Part shown: positions 1-9,895 of the stretch, in pieces
Layout of the letters: the number at the start of each line of letters is the position of its first letter
How positions within the stretch are numbered: the stretch's first letter is position 1
Source of the DNA: Cristatella mucedo
Taxonomy: Eukaryota > Bryozoa > Phylactolaemata > Cristatellidae
Length of the DNA stretch: 64,000 bases
NCBI GenBank assembly: GCA_009760855.2
Contig: WPIO01000191.1
Coordinates: 32,501-96,500, forward strand
Reading direction: 5' to 3'
Made by a program: the position numbers and the translations under genes
Notes under the pieces: model-generated
Databases searched by the model: none
Seen by the model: only the letters and a program-made list of their open reading frames with translations
Told to the model about the DNA's origin: nothing

Positions 1-520
1 GGTAGTCACGAGACGTCCGGTTCTGCCTAAGCGACTGGTAGGAATGAACTCTTTCATAAATTAGCTTCTTTTCAAAATAAGATGCATTCAACTGTTTAAC
101 TTTCACTCTGCCAATTTTAAGCACAAGTTACTAAACTACAAACGTGGCTTACAATTTAATTTTCGTAATTTGTCAGTACACCTATTCTGCCCACTCTTCG
201 TACTCGGCCGAGTAGTAGGTCAATTATTCGTGAAATTGTTTATTTTCTTGCATGTATTAAATATTTTTATAATACTTATTTAGGTAATTGTTTTGATTAA
301 ATGTAAGTCTATTGCAAGGAAAATTGACTGCACAGTGCAACTTCAATATAAACTAGTATGCGTTTACAAAAAGGCGTGTATCTTTAAATACATGCATTTC
401 CAATTACATTAATACGCACGATTAAAGGTGCATACATACGTACGTAAGATGTATACTTATGTCTGTCTCTCTCAACGCGAGCACGTAGGCGTAGGCTTTA
501 GTAACGACCCCCCGCAGTGC
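1..520. other. AT-rich intergenic DNA
   Basis: I see no gene, RNA or recognised repeat here. The sequence is AT-rich and becomes GC-rich abruptly near 470-520, where the flank of the first family gene begins. Confidence 0.5.
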
Positions 521-944
521 GGTGCGTTTACGCGCACGCTATCTGCGTCGTTTTGAGCTAGACAGCTATGGGCGTCTCTCGCCCGTAGAAGGAGGAGGGC
601 ATCTCTTCGAGTTTTACCGAGGTTTCACCGGAGCGCCGAGCGCTGTCCTCGGCTTGCGCGAGCGAGCGCCCGGAAGAGCGCCGCGAAAAGGCGCATCATC
701 GCGATTCGCTCTGCTCCGCTTATCGGCTGCCATTTTGACTTGTCGGCTGCCATTTTTTGCACTCGTCTCATCCTGCTTCTCGTCGCCGTGCTCGTGGCTC
801 GTCGAAGCTGTGCCGGCCGCACGGCGCTCTCAGAGCGCGCGCGCTCAGCGCGGCGCTCCCACCGGCGCTCCAGCTCCCGCAGAGCGCGGCGCTCCAGCTC
901 CCGCAGCTCGCGCTCCTCGCCGCTCCACGCAGGTGCACCGGTGC

Positions 945-1289
945 ATGTACGCTGAGAAGCTTCGACTGGAGTCGCTGAAAGGCTTCTGGGAGGCGCTGCT
1001 GTCATTCGAGGCGTATCAGGGCGGCGCGAGCGGCGCTCAGGAAGTGATTCGCCAAGTGCAGAGCGCGCTCGACGCGGGCCTCCCGCTGTGGGCTCAGCAC
1101 GGCGGCGGCGGAGTGCCGCAGGGTCGTCCCGGCTCGGCTCGGCCGGCGAGCGGCATCGGGCAGCGGCTTCGCTACGACTACGCGATCGCCGACGCCACGC
1201 AGCTGCTGCTGGACGCCCAGCTTCGCGTCGTTCTCTTCATCCAGTCGGAGGTGGCGCAAACGCTGCGCCGCCAGGGCGGCGGCGGCTGA
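945..1289 (+). CDS. Divergent member of the local unrecognised gene family (3' exon)
   Basis: The frame from ATG 945 to TGA 1287-1289 encodes about 114 residues. I do not recognise the product. Its first 24 residues align without gaps to the conserved domain of the gene at 11571-12490: a Cys just before the Met, then shared E, L, S, FW, AL and an aromatic-Glu pair. A Gly-rich linker (HGGGG) follows, then a second Ala/Leu-rich, probably helical segment (YDYAIADATQLLLDAQ) in the place of AYRYSLAKLTRD. The open frame runs upstream to 522 through Ala/Pro/Arg-rich sequence like the linker of the other copies. An AG at 931-932 after a pyrimidine-rich stretch could be a splice acceptor, so ATG 945 may be internal to an exon. 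Homology is inferred from this alignment; function is unknown. Confidence 0.5.
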   Translation: MYAEKLRLESLKGFWEALLSFEAYQGGASGAQEVIRQVQSALDAGLPLWAQHGGGGVPQGRPGSARPASGIGQRLRYDYAIADATQLLLDAQLRVVLFIQSEVAQTLRRQGGGG

Positions 1290-1704
1290 GAGGCCCGACG
1301 AGCCGTCGTCGCCGCCGTCGCCGCTGCTGCCGCCGCCGCAAGCGGGAGCGGGGAGCAGGCGGAAGGGCTCGCTCGCCGACATCGGGCGGCGCCGCGCGCT
1401 CGACGACGAGCGTCTGGCGCCGCACTTTCGACGAAGCAGGGCCGCCGGAAGTGCGGCTCGATTCGCAGACTCGCGAGATCTGGAAAGGCGACCGGCGTCG
1501 GCGACCGGCGGCACCGGAGGTGGAGGCACGCGCGCTCGCGCGCGACGCCTCGTCCGGCGCCCCGCCGCCATCTTTGGCGGCGCCTCGTCTTGGCGCGCGG
1601 CGAAGCTTGTGGGGTGAGCTCTGCCGCGCCGCCGCCCCAGAAGTGCCAGCGTCTTCGGCGCACGACAGACTGGCGACGCGGCGCCGGCCGAGGCGCTCGC
1701 GAGA

Positions 1705-1731
1705 GCTGCTGCTGCTGCTGCTGCTGCTGCT
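1705..1731 (+). repeat. (CTG)9 trinucleotide repeat
   Basis: About nine uninterrupted CTG units lie 3' of the divergent family gene. Short CAG/CTG runs also occur at 44769-44794 and 53620-53639, but there they lie in the 5' leader of other family copies. Confidence 0.9.
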
Positions 1732-1790
1732 GCGCGTCCGCCCGTTGGCCGGATTTGAATTGATGGCGGCGGCACCGCGCGGAGACTCGT

Positions 1791-1796
1791 AATAAA
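1791..1796 (+). promoter_or_regulatory. Possible polyadenylation signal AATAAA
   Basis: An exact AATAAA hexamer lies about 500 bases after the stop codon of the gene ending at 1289 and near the end of its GC-rich flank. It is the first such hexamer downstream on this strand that I noticed. Use as a cleavage signal is inferred from position only. Confidence 0.35.
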
Positions 1797-2302
1797 TGTA
1801 GTGCCGGCAGATCCGATTGGCTGGACGTCGTCGTCGTTCGCATCCCGAGTGAATAGCGGCGCAAATTAGTGGGTGCTGTAGATCGAGGTCCTTTGCGAAG
1901 CGGCCAAAGCGCTTCCAGGTGCAGGGTTTAGCCTGCGACCGTTTAAAGCCTCTGCAGACTTCGGATTCGTTGTCTGCAGGACGGCAGCTGCGAGTAACTT
2001 CGACAAACGAGAAACCGTTCCCGGTTCGCGGCGAAGCTTCCGAAAAAAATCGAAGCTCCGACGCAGCAACGATAGGAGAATCCGAGACAGTCAAGAACCG
2101 TTCGGGGGCTATCTATCGGCTGCTTAGTCCGTAGCTCGCAAGACACTAGCGCATTTGCGGACATTGGACGCTGGATGCGTAGTCCTCGCCGTTCCGGTCG
2201 GACGGGCGCGCGCTTTCTTGCTTTCAGCCGCCCAGCCGGCGCACGCGCGTAGCGCCAGCGTTGCGTGTCCGTAGCTGCGCCAGCATTTAGCGAGCATAGG
2301 AT

Positions 2303-2370
2303 GCGGCGGAGCGGTACAGCCACGTGACCGTAGGAAGCGGTGGAGCGGTACGGCCACGTGACCACAGGGT
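2303..2370 (+). repeat. 34-bp tandem duplication carrying CACGTGAC twice
   Basis: Two adjacent 34-bp units (2303-2336 and 2337-2370) differ at a few positions. Each contains GAGCGGTAC followed by CACGTGAC (CACGTG at 2321-2326 and 2355-2360). CACGTG is the palindromic E-box core bound by bHLH-zip factors, so this could be a duplicated binding site; that role is inferred. Confidence 0.7.
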
Positions 2371-2445
2371 GCGATACGGTCGAGCTGGCGTACTATGCCT
2401 TTTCTCCGCTTTCGTTCAAAAGCATTCCTGCGTGCCTGGGTGCTG

Positions 2446-2508
2446 CTGCGTCTGCGGCTGCATCCGCTGCGTCTGCGGCTGCATCCGCTGCGTCTGCTGC
2501 TGCATCCG
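2446..2508 (+). repeat. Three 21-bp tandem units
   Basis: The unit CTGCGTCTGCGGCTGCATCCG is repeated three times, the last copy with one change. One reading frame gives an Ala/Ser-rich stretch, but no gene structure supports translation. Confidence 0.8.
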
Positions 2509-2629
2509 TCAGGGTTCGTCTATCTCACACGGGAAGCTCAGACGTACGAGGCGAGCGACAAAGGACAGGATATTAAGTAAGCTTCGGCATTGCAGTCTAG
2601 CATTCGACTAGAGCTTAAGCAGTGAATTA

Positions 2630-2755
2630 TAATAATATATATGAATAATATATAATGAAATATATATATAATAAATAAATATATAATAAATATATATAAT
2701 ATAAAATATATAATAAATATATATAATAATATATAATGAAATATATATTAAGAAG
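2630..2755. repeat. AT-rich low-complexity stretch
   Basis: Irregular TATA/AATA low-complexity DNA with no genes. Confidence 0.8.
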
Positions 2756-2914
2756 TGAATTAACGAATACAACCTAATAGCGATATCAGCCCAACTGATG
2801 ATAACTCCCCCTTGAGAGGGGCGGGTCGCTCTAACGAAGTGCCTATAGATAGTGCGCATTTCATGCACGACAAGTCCGTACTAGTACGGGACGTGGTTCA
2901 TGGCAACGCCGCTG

Positions 2915-3110
2915 AAAAATAATAATAACAATAATACGCTTGATAAAGCGGCCTCAGAGAACTCAATCTTTCGAGGCAATTTACATTCGCTAATAAGGAA
3001 ACGCGATGAATTTGTGAGCGGTAGCATGCTTGATAAACAACATTAATACTATAGTTAGGGGTGACGTAGGTCGTGACTGAGACCTTGTCTGAAATAAAGG
3101 AAAAACTGCT
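2915..3110 (-). mobile_element. LINE/SINE 3'-tail fragment (L2-like)
   Basis: An AATAATAA run is followed by the complement of the 3' stem-loop module common to the LINEs of this window (GATAAAGCG...CTCAGAGAACTCAATCT), then by typical LINE 3'-UTR sequence. Only the tail is present, so I cannot tell a LINE from a tail-sharing SINE. The 3120-4430 stretch beyond it has no recognised gene or repeat apart from CACGTG sites at 3753, 3761 and 4051. Confidence 0.65.
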
Positions 3111-3752
3111 CTACTATGTACAAATGGCGCAACCCCCAACAGGCGGCTCGTTCCTTCTCACTCCGAAGTAAATTAAAGCCGTCGTCGTTTTATCGTCGCT
3201 GAATTTTTACCGTTTCCAGCGAACTCGCGCGATGCATTATTTTGGACATGGCGTGGGAAGTTCCATTCCTCCCGCGAGGCGGCGCTGCCATCGGTAGTGG
3301 TGCCTTTCTCGTAGCCTCAGGCTCAGGCCTTGATTCGACGCTGTGTTCCGGCAATTGCACGTTTCCAGTAATTGGCTATCGTAGCGATCATTAGTATTGA
3401 TCTTGAATTTAGTTTTGAACTCAACAGACGCCATAAATGCCAGATTTGCTTGGCTGTTTCAGTGTCTCTGGTGGCTCCTGTGTCGCTTGCATCCAAATTC
3501 AAATTTATGATAAGATAAAGAAGTCTCCACCCGCCGTTGCAAGCGCTGTCAAATCCTAGCATTTCGCCGAATTGCGAGCGTCTGACGATCTCCGCATCAG
3601 ATCTCGTGCTCCGCGTGGCTTGCTTGCATCGACCGCTCGGTATCGTAAATCTCCCGCGGATCGCAAAAGCTTGACCACTAAGTCGCCTCGGAAGAATCGC
3701 GAGCACGCAGCAGTGAGCACGCAGCCGAAATATCTTTCCTCGGCGGCTCTCC

Positions 3753-3766
3753 CACGTGACCACGTG
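3753..3766. promoter_or_regulatory. Tandem CACGTG E-boxes
   Basis: CACGTG occurs at 3753-3758 and 3761-3766, each followed by AC, so the pair reads as two abutting CACGTGAC sites. A third CACGTGAC is at 4051-4058. The same octamer lies in the promoter of the intact family gene at 11339. No transcript start is recognised beside this cluster. Confidence 0.4.
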
Positions 3767-4439
3767 ACCACCAGGCGACCGGCGCCGCTCGCCCCTCGCG
3801 TCCGCTTCCGCTTCAGAGCCTCCTGTCAGCGCCCACAGTGACTTCCGCAAGCCACCGCTGCGACGCTCATCCATTCGTTCATCCATAATCCAAGAGAAAA
3901 AGTGTTCACATCCGCCATGAATGTCGGCAGGCCACAAACTCGCCGCCGCCACGAATGGCAAGGCCATAAATGAATGTCAGCAGGCCATAAATCAGCCGCA
4001 AGAAGGTAGATGCTGAAGCTGTCGCAAAAATGTACTCCTCGCCACGCGTTCACGTGACCTGCCCTCAGCTGCTGGAATGCTGCAACGAGACGTTCGTTGA
4101 TCGTTTACGTAATGTCCGCCGCGAGCTCTGCCCTCTCACCCTTGTCCTCTGCCTAATGTGTATACCCTTTGACCCTCCCTGTCCTTTACCCTTGGCTTAT
4201 AGATAGATTTTCATGTCGACTGCAATGAACTAACTAAATTTAAGGATGAGAAAATGAAATACTTAGTCATTGGCGAAATTATTATTTTCGAGAAATAGGA
4301 CAGCATACATGTCCAGTAGATCGGGCCAGAATATCCTCTTGCCAGTATCAGCTGGTCACTACCTAAAATGGCTCGTCTCTAGAACACCACTTTGACTCAG
4401 CAGTCAAGCTTTCTTGCTATGCCACACGTAACATTGCAA

Positions 4440-5330
4440 AAAATTGAGAGCAGGCCGAAGAGAGGAACACCGAATTAAAGCTAGTCCATGCACTCATTTT
4501 ATGGCATTTAACGATACGCCGTTTAAAGAGCACACAACATTTCGCGCCACTGTGCATGAGCATTCTGAGTAAGTGAATCGCAATTGAGTGCTATTGCCGG
4601 GCCCAACACTGCACATCCGCAGCAATGCGCCACAATCCACGGCAAAACAACCAAAAATCCAATGCTAGAATCTCTAATTAAAATTGCACGTAACACTACC
4701 CTTCGTGTACGTTAAATCTCACGGTAACGGGCCTAGGATGATCTAGTTAAGTGCACTGCGATGGACTGCAATGGCCCGGACTATGCCGCCATCCAAAACA
4801 ATCGGCCGAGAATATTGCCCGAGGGTTTCTCGCAGAAGACTATTGGGCCCTGCAGCCGCAATTTGTTGCAAAGCGCAAGCAACGATTTTTTTAGCCGTTG
4901 CACTCGTACGTTCTTAGGCAATTCAGGGAGATCTATTGCGACGACCCAGTTACTGTGACAGTCTTCTGCAACCCGCACAATAATCAACCTAAATCGGCCT
5001 TGCAAAGTTCCTATTTCGATTGCATAGTGTACAGTGCACCGTGCCTAAAGAGCGTCCATAAATGTTCAAGTTCAAGTACAAGTTAGTTCTAGAGCAATGC
5101 TCATTAATTGTGGGGGTGACCAGGGGCCAGTACTGAAATCTATTGCAAATCAATCTGAAATCAGACGCATGACTGGTTTAAAGAACTCTTCTTAAATTGT
5201 GCCGAACAAAATTTTGCGGTACTCGCACAGAGGTTCATTTCTCATGCACTGCCCGTAAATCGACTGCGTTGACCCTGGTCAATGTCCAAGTCCAATGCAA
5301 TTCAACTCAGACCAACCAAAAGTAAAAAAA
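4440..5330 (+). repeat. Diverged satellite island (same family as 18.7-25.2 kb)
   Basis: The stretch contains decayed versions of the satellite core, for example GGACTGCAATGGCCCGG near 4763 and AGCAATGCGCCACAATCC near 4621, separated by unique-looking DNA as in the large array. It is heavily decayed, so monomer borders cannot be set by eye. Confidence 0.45.
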
Positions 5331-5389
5331 CCGTAGCTCCAATTCTATTATCACATTGTACTAAGTTATTATTTCAGTGAGCGAACCAG

Positions 5390-5500
5390 CTTTCAGGCTA
5401 ATAGTAATAATAGTAATACATTTGTTACGGCGCCCTCAGAGAACTCAATCTCTTTCTAGGCACTTCACATTTGCAGTAAAGGAAGCTTAGTCGAAGGGTA
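5390..5500 (-). mobile_element. LINE/SINE 3'-tail fragment
   Basis: A TAATAGTAATAATAG run is followed by the complement of the L2-like stem-loop (GGCGCCCTCAGAGAACTCAA) and part of the 3' UTR. No coding part is attached. Confidence 0.6.
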
Positions 5501-5569
5501 ATGGATTACTCGCCTCACTGGTTGGGCCCACTCCTGCAATCCACCTAAATTCAAACCATCGATCGACAG

Positions 5570-6990
5570 GTATACGAGGACTACAGCAGATCACATCATA
5601 CCAATCGATCCTAGAAAATTCCTAGTATAAAAACATCCATGTGCCTTCTGCAAGATACTGATACATCTCAGATGCACAATCCGAAAAATGCTGATGCCTA
5701 CCATCGACTATCTCCTTAACCACTCCCAGGTTAGTTCCTTACCTAGTGATCTTTGTGGTGATCTTTCTTGCTGATCGCTTCTCTAGCTTTCTTTGTCAAA
5801 GAGATTGACAAGATCAGTGAGTCCGTCACTGGAGTTGTTGCGTTCCCTGTGAGCTCCTGTCCCTCGATTACATCAACACAGGACTCGTGTCCCTCAATTC
5901 CACACACTGCCTCGATGTCTACATTCAAGGCGGCCACGAGTTCAACGCGGCCACGAGTTGATCTTATCCTCAAATTTGTCTCCCAGTCAAACGTTGCTAC
6001 TAGCCATCTAGAACCTATTCCCACTGTCCTACTTCTACGATGCTTAGATCTGCTGCTGCCAGACACAATCAAAATAATAAATATATCCGTATATCCTTAT
6101 ATAAAATGTACAAACAATAAATAAATAACAGTAATAATAAATGTCTTCGGCCTCAGGTCACATCCATGCACCTTTCAAAAAAGCTGTGGTCACGCCACCG
6201 ATTAAGAAAGCAACGCTAGACCGAGAGGACTCGAGTAGCCGCTTCCGCCCGTTCTCCCTTCTCCGTTCCTATCAAAAACACTACAGCGAGTTGTGGCAGA
6301 CCAACCGAACTATTATATTGAGACCTTAAAAACCTAGCAAGTAAGTTCCAGTCTGTGTTTAGAGCTAACCACCCTTCGACAGAGTCAGCATTGCTTAGGG
6401 TGTATAACGACCTTCTCATGTACGCGAAATCGGGCAAAATCTCTCCGCTCGATCTTTCTGCGGCGTTTGATACGTTTGATCGCAGAGACCTTTTTTTTAT
6501 CGTCTCGATACCATCAGCTGATTTAGCGGCCTCTTCTGTATAGCGGCACAAGAGCCTCTGTGGCTGTCACCACCTCTTACAGCGGCAATAAAGGATCGTC
6601 CACCGCAGGATTCGAATCTACAACCTCGGGACTGAGGTCGTGAAAAGCAACCGCCGCACCCAGTGAGCCATTATGGCTCATACTCTGCTGCTAGGTTTTG
6701 CCTGTTTTGAGCGACACAGTTGCCGTATTAAACCACTTCTAGCCGGAATATATTGGCTCCCGATCAAGCAGCCTACCTACTTCATGCCGTCTCTCACTTT
6801 TAGGTATCTCTATTCCCGTCCTTCGTCCTTGACCAACCCTGACTACTTTTCAATAAGGCCATGCATCGCATTGCCTATTTTGTCCAACCAAAAAGGGCGT
6901 TAACTTCCACCTCGAATCAAGATCAAATCCTGTGGTGATTGCGCCTTTAGTACTTTCCACAATCCACGAACTCAATCTTGCCAGGCATGC
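5570..6990 (+). mobile_element. Degraded L2/CR1-like LINE, split by a SINE
   Basis: Remnants of the reverse-transcriptase protein are readable in several frames. They are the pre-RT linker near 5770-6080 (DPIPTVLL-type motif, here EPIPTVLLLRCLDLLLP), the block before the fingers near 6141-6300 and LLMYAKSGKISPLDLSAAFDT near 6411-6480. After the inserted SINE (6513-6679), the C-terminal region resumes near 6690-6900 with a WLPIKQ motif. Frameshifts and stops are frequent, so it cannot encode an active enzyme. No endonuclease domain is visible. Confidence 0.75.
6513..6679 (-). mobile_element. tRNA-derived SINE inserted in a LINE
   Basis: Read on the minus strand, it begins with an A-box-like segment and a B-box-like segment (GATTCGAATC on the plus strand, equal to GGATTCGAATC-type B box), then the conserved body with GATCCTTTATTGCC and the final GGCCGCTAAATCAGCT. 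It matches SINE copies at 13296, 15891, 37549, 41508 and 62628. It interrupts the LINE of 5570-6990. Confidence 0.75.
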
Positions 6991-6999
6991 TAGTATTCT

Positions 7000-8400
7000 C
7001 CGACTTGACGGCATGTATAACAAGATGCTAAGACGATCAGTTCCACCGCGGTCGCCTCCGCGGGATTTAAGCGAAGAGCTTCCGAAGGAAGCCTGGCGAA
7101 GCCTGGCAAATTTAAGGTCCGGTCGGCGCAGGTCGCTTTCTAGAGAACCGGATTAATGATTGTCTCAGCGGACTCGCGTCATGCGCTTAGTTTCCGGCAC
7201 ACCGGTGCGCAGGCGGCTCACCGATGCGGTTTTGTGCGACGTGCCGCCTCGACTTCCAGGAACTGAGCTGGGTGAAATGGCGATCGGCTTAGGCGGGGGT
7301 GGGGCGGGGCGGTGGGTGGGGGCTGTGAATACGAATGCACGATAGCCGCAGCGCTCGTGGCGGCCGAATAACCTGCGAGCAGGCGAGTTTGGCCGCAAAG
7401 TAGCTCATTCGCTTGCCGCGCGCATTCCACCGCTCACTCACTCACTTTATCTACGCTCGCTCGCTCTCGGTGGGGGACTAGGGCTCTGAGTACACAGACT
7501 CCAGGCCTAGCCCCTCCCACGTGGCTGTCGGGCATGAAACCCCGCGGAAAATTATCGACGGGCTGCTTCCGCGCGCTGCTCGTCTCCTGGAATGCCCACG
7601 TGACTCGGCTTAGCCACGTGACCAAACTCGATCGGAGCTTAGGCTCTTCGAGCGCTCGGAAAGGCAGCTTAGCTACAGGTACTTTACAGAGAACTCGACC
7701 GCGCGCGCGCCGCACGCATTGCCGTGCCACAGGCGGCAATGCGTAGGGCCGACGCGCCGGCCGCGGTAAGCTCCAGTACGACTGAGTCTCGGCGAACGGC
7801 TGTAGTAGAGGCTAAAGTAGAGCCGAGGCGCCGACGTCTTTTCCCCTGCAGACTTAGCGCAAAGAGCTCAAACTTTCCAACCGTCGCGCGAGCGAGTTGA
7901 ACGGAAACGGCCCCTCGAATCGAATCGGGCTGCGGCAGCGAGCGAGTGACGCCGAGAAATGAAGTGGCAGCGGCAAAAAATGAAATGGCGGCGTGGAGTG
8001 CGCGAGAAAGCTAAAGAAGCCGTCGAATCGCGCGTTTTCAGGCGCGAGTGCAGGCGAAACCACGTGAGCGATCAGTAGTGGGGTGCGCCAGGACGCCATG
8101 GAAAAACGCAGCGGCGCCACCATACTTTTTGCAGTACTCTGTCGCTCGATCCACCGGGGCGCGCACTCTTTCGCTCCCACGTCCCGGAGGAGCGAAAGAG
8201 TGCGACGTGGTTCCTGCGACTCCGTAGTCTTAGTACTTTAGAACTGATCCTGTCAGCGATCGCATGGGTGCGATTGAGCTTGGGTGAGCTCAACGTGGAC
8301 TCGTTGTGGCTCGCACTGGCTCTCAAGGGACGCAGACGCAGTCCGGCTCCGGCTCAGCACGCCACCGTGTCGGCGACGAGAGGTTTTTCGCGAGAAAGGG
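7000..8400 (+). repeat. Duplication unit D1, 5' part
   Basis: This GC-rich block matches 30700-32260 in order and orientation, and parts of 37.7-38.3, 43.0-44.3, 48.8-49.4 and 55.4-55.9 kb. Shared landmarks are a G-run (about 7290-7320), a GGGCTGCTTCC block near 7560, CACGTG sites at 7518, 7597, 7615 and 8061, and a hairpin at 8162-8204. It forms the far upstream part of the unit whose 3' end carries the intact gene at 11571-12490. LINE insertions at 8400-9895 split the unit. I see no convincing coding frame. Confidence 0.7.
8162..8204. other. Perfect 16-bp inverted repeat, 11-nt loop
   Basis: The arms 8162-8177 and 8189-8204 are exact reverse complements (CGCACTCTTTCGCTCC). A homologous hairpin exists at 32009-32049 in unit D2 and a decayed form lies near 44040 in D4. 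Confidence 0.85.
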
Positions 8401-8562
8401 GAATAGTAATAATGCATTCGATAAAGCACCCTTTAGTGAACTCATTCTGTTTCTAGGCGCTTTACATTTGCTGCACAGGGAGCACGATCGAATGGTTAGT
8501 GGTGGCTCAATATGGTGGCTCAATGGCTCAATAACAACAACAATAACAGGGCTAGGGTGACA
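8400..8562 (-). mobile_element. LINE/SINE 3'-tail fragment
   Basis: AGTAATAATGCATTCGATAA begins a minus-strand copy of the L2-like 3' module, followed by the complement of the 3' UTR. It abuts a plus-strand LINE end. Confidence 0.65.
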
Positions 8563-8564
8563 TG

Positions 8565-9365
8565 TCACAGTCAAATCTGCCTATTTTCAGCTTCATAACA
8601 TTGCTAAAATTCGGACTTGTTTAGATAAGGATACCACGTCCAAGTTGGTCCATGCATTCATGACATCCCGTCTCGACTTCTGCAACTCACTGCTTACTGG
8701 CCTACCAGCATGTGCGATCAGGCGATTGCAGCTCGTGCAAAACTCTGCAGCTAGGCTTGTCTGTCGTGAGCGTCGCAGTTGCCACATTACTCCACTTCTC
8801 GCCGACCTGCACTGACTACCAGTCAAGCAACGGATTGACTTCAAGGTTTTGTCGCTCACTTTTAGGTCCCTTCATTCTATCGCTCCAGCCTATCTCTCAG
8901 ATTTACTGTCCCCCCAGGCCAAGCATCGTACCACCCGCTTTTCGGAATCCAACAGTCTAGAAATACCTCGTACAAACCTCAAATCCTTTGGAGACCGTGC
9001 GTTTAGTTCGTATGCTCCCAAAGCCTGGAACTCCCTCCCGACCTGCGTCAGAACATCCCCTTACGTGACCACATTTAAAAGGAACTTAAAAAACACACCT
9101 ATTTAGGACAGCATTTAGTGGGTCCCTGTGATTCGTCCTTGATGTGCTTATGCGTGCTGACACTGTTGCATGCTGCCACTAACCAAATTTGCATTCTGAC
9201 CCTGTGCATGTCACCCTAACCATATTATTCCTTTGTTTGTTTTTCAAGCATGATCTTACTTACCATTCAATTGCATTTCCCTTTGCAGCAAATGTAAAGC
9301 GCCTAGAAAGAGATTAAGTTCTCTGAGGGCGCTTTATCAAGTGCAATATTATTATTATTATTATA
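8565..9365 (+). mobile_element. 3' end of an L2-like LINE with complete tail
   Basis: The C-terminal part of the RT protein is nearly continuous in frame: KLVHAFMTSRLDFCNSLLTG, NSAARLVCRER, then a TGA at 8813-8815 where family members have Trp (ADLHWLPVK), VLSLTFRSLHSIAPAYLSDL, and the end near 9100. The 3' UTR runs to a stem-loop at about 9297-9340 (AAAGCGCC pairing with GGCGCTTT; inner AGAGA with TCTCT) and a TTATTA tail. This is the best example of the element's 3' terminus in the window. Confidence 0.85.
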
Positions 9366-9895
9366 AAAAATAAAGTTGCCTAAAATGAGTGACAGAACCT
9401 TGAAGTCAATGCGTTACTTGATAGGGAGCCAGGGCAGGTCAGCGAGACATGATGTGATGTGGCAACTGAGACATTCGAGACAGACAAGCCTAGCTGCAGA
9501 GTTTCGCGCCAGCTGTAAGTGCTTGAGTGTACAGGCCGCTAGGCCACCAAACAGCGATTTATAGAAGTCAAGATGGGATGTCACAAATGCATGGACTAAT
9601 TTAGATGTGGTATTCCTGCCTAAACAAGCCCGAATTTTAGCAATATTACGTAGTGGAAAGTTGGCAGACTTGACTGAGGAGCCGATTTGATCGTCCAATG
9701 AAAGTTCGCTTTGGAACATGGCACCTGGATTTCGTGCTGATTGAACAGGAGATATGCTGGCAGAGTTTCAATCGTAAAGTTTTCCAATTTCCGAATCACA
9801 GTTGGTTTGCGCATAACTAGTAAGCTGGTTTTACCATCATTAAATTTAAGAAAGTTTGCGGCCATTCATGTGCGGATGTCATCAGCGCATGCAGC
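9366..9895 (-). mobile_element. L2-like LINE C-terminal fragment
   Basis: Minus-strand sequence encodes MAANFLKFNDGKTSLLVM, then, after a frameshift, FQSELSLDDQIGSS, NIAKIRACL, KLVHAFVTSHLDF and CHITSCLADLPWLPIK. These are the post-YADD part of the RT and its C-terminal region. It abuts the tail of the preceding element, giving a tail-to-tail arrangement. Confidence 0.8.

Noticed and set aside
1002-2094. Long Ala/Arg-rich minus-strand frames opposite the first gene
   Set aside because: GC-rich DNA with few stops; no homology to the family and no splice or promoter context. The similarity to the family is only on the plus strand.
2876-2889. Perfect 14-bp palindrome CCGTACTAGTACGG
   Set aside because: Short palindromes of this length occur by chance in 64 kb; no conserved context was seen.
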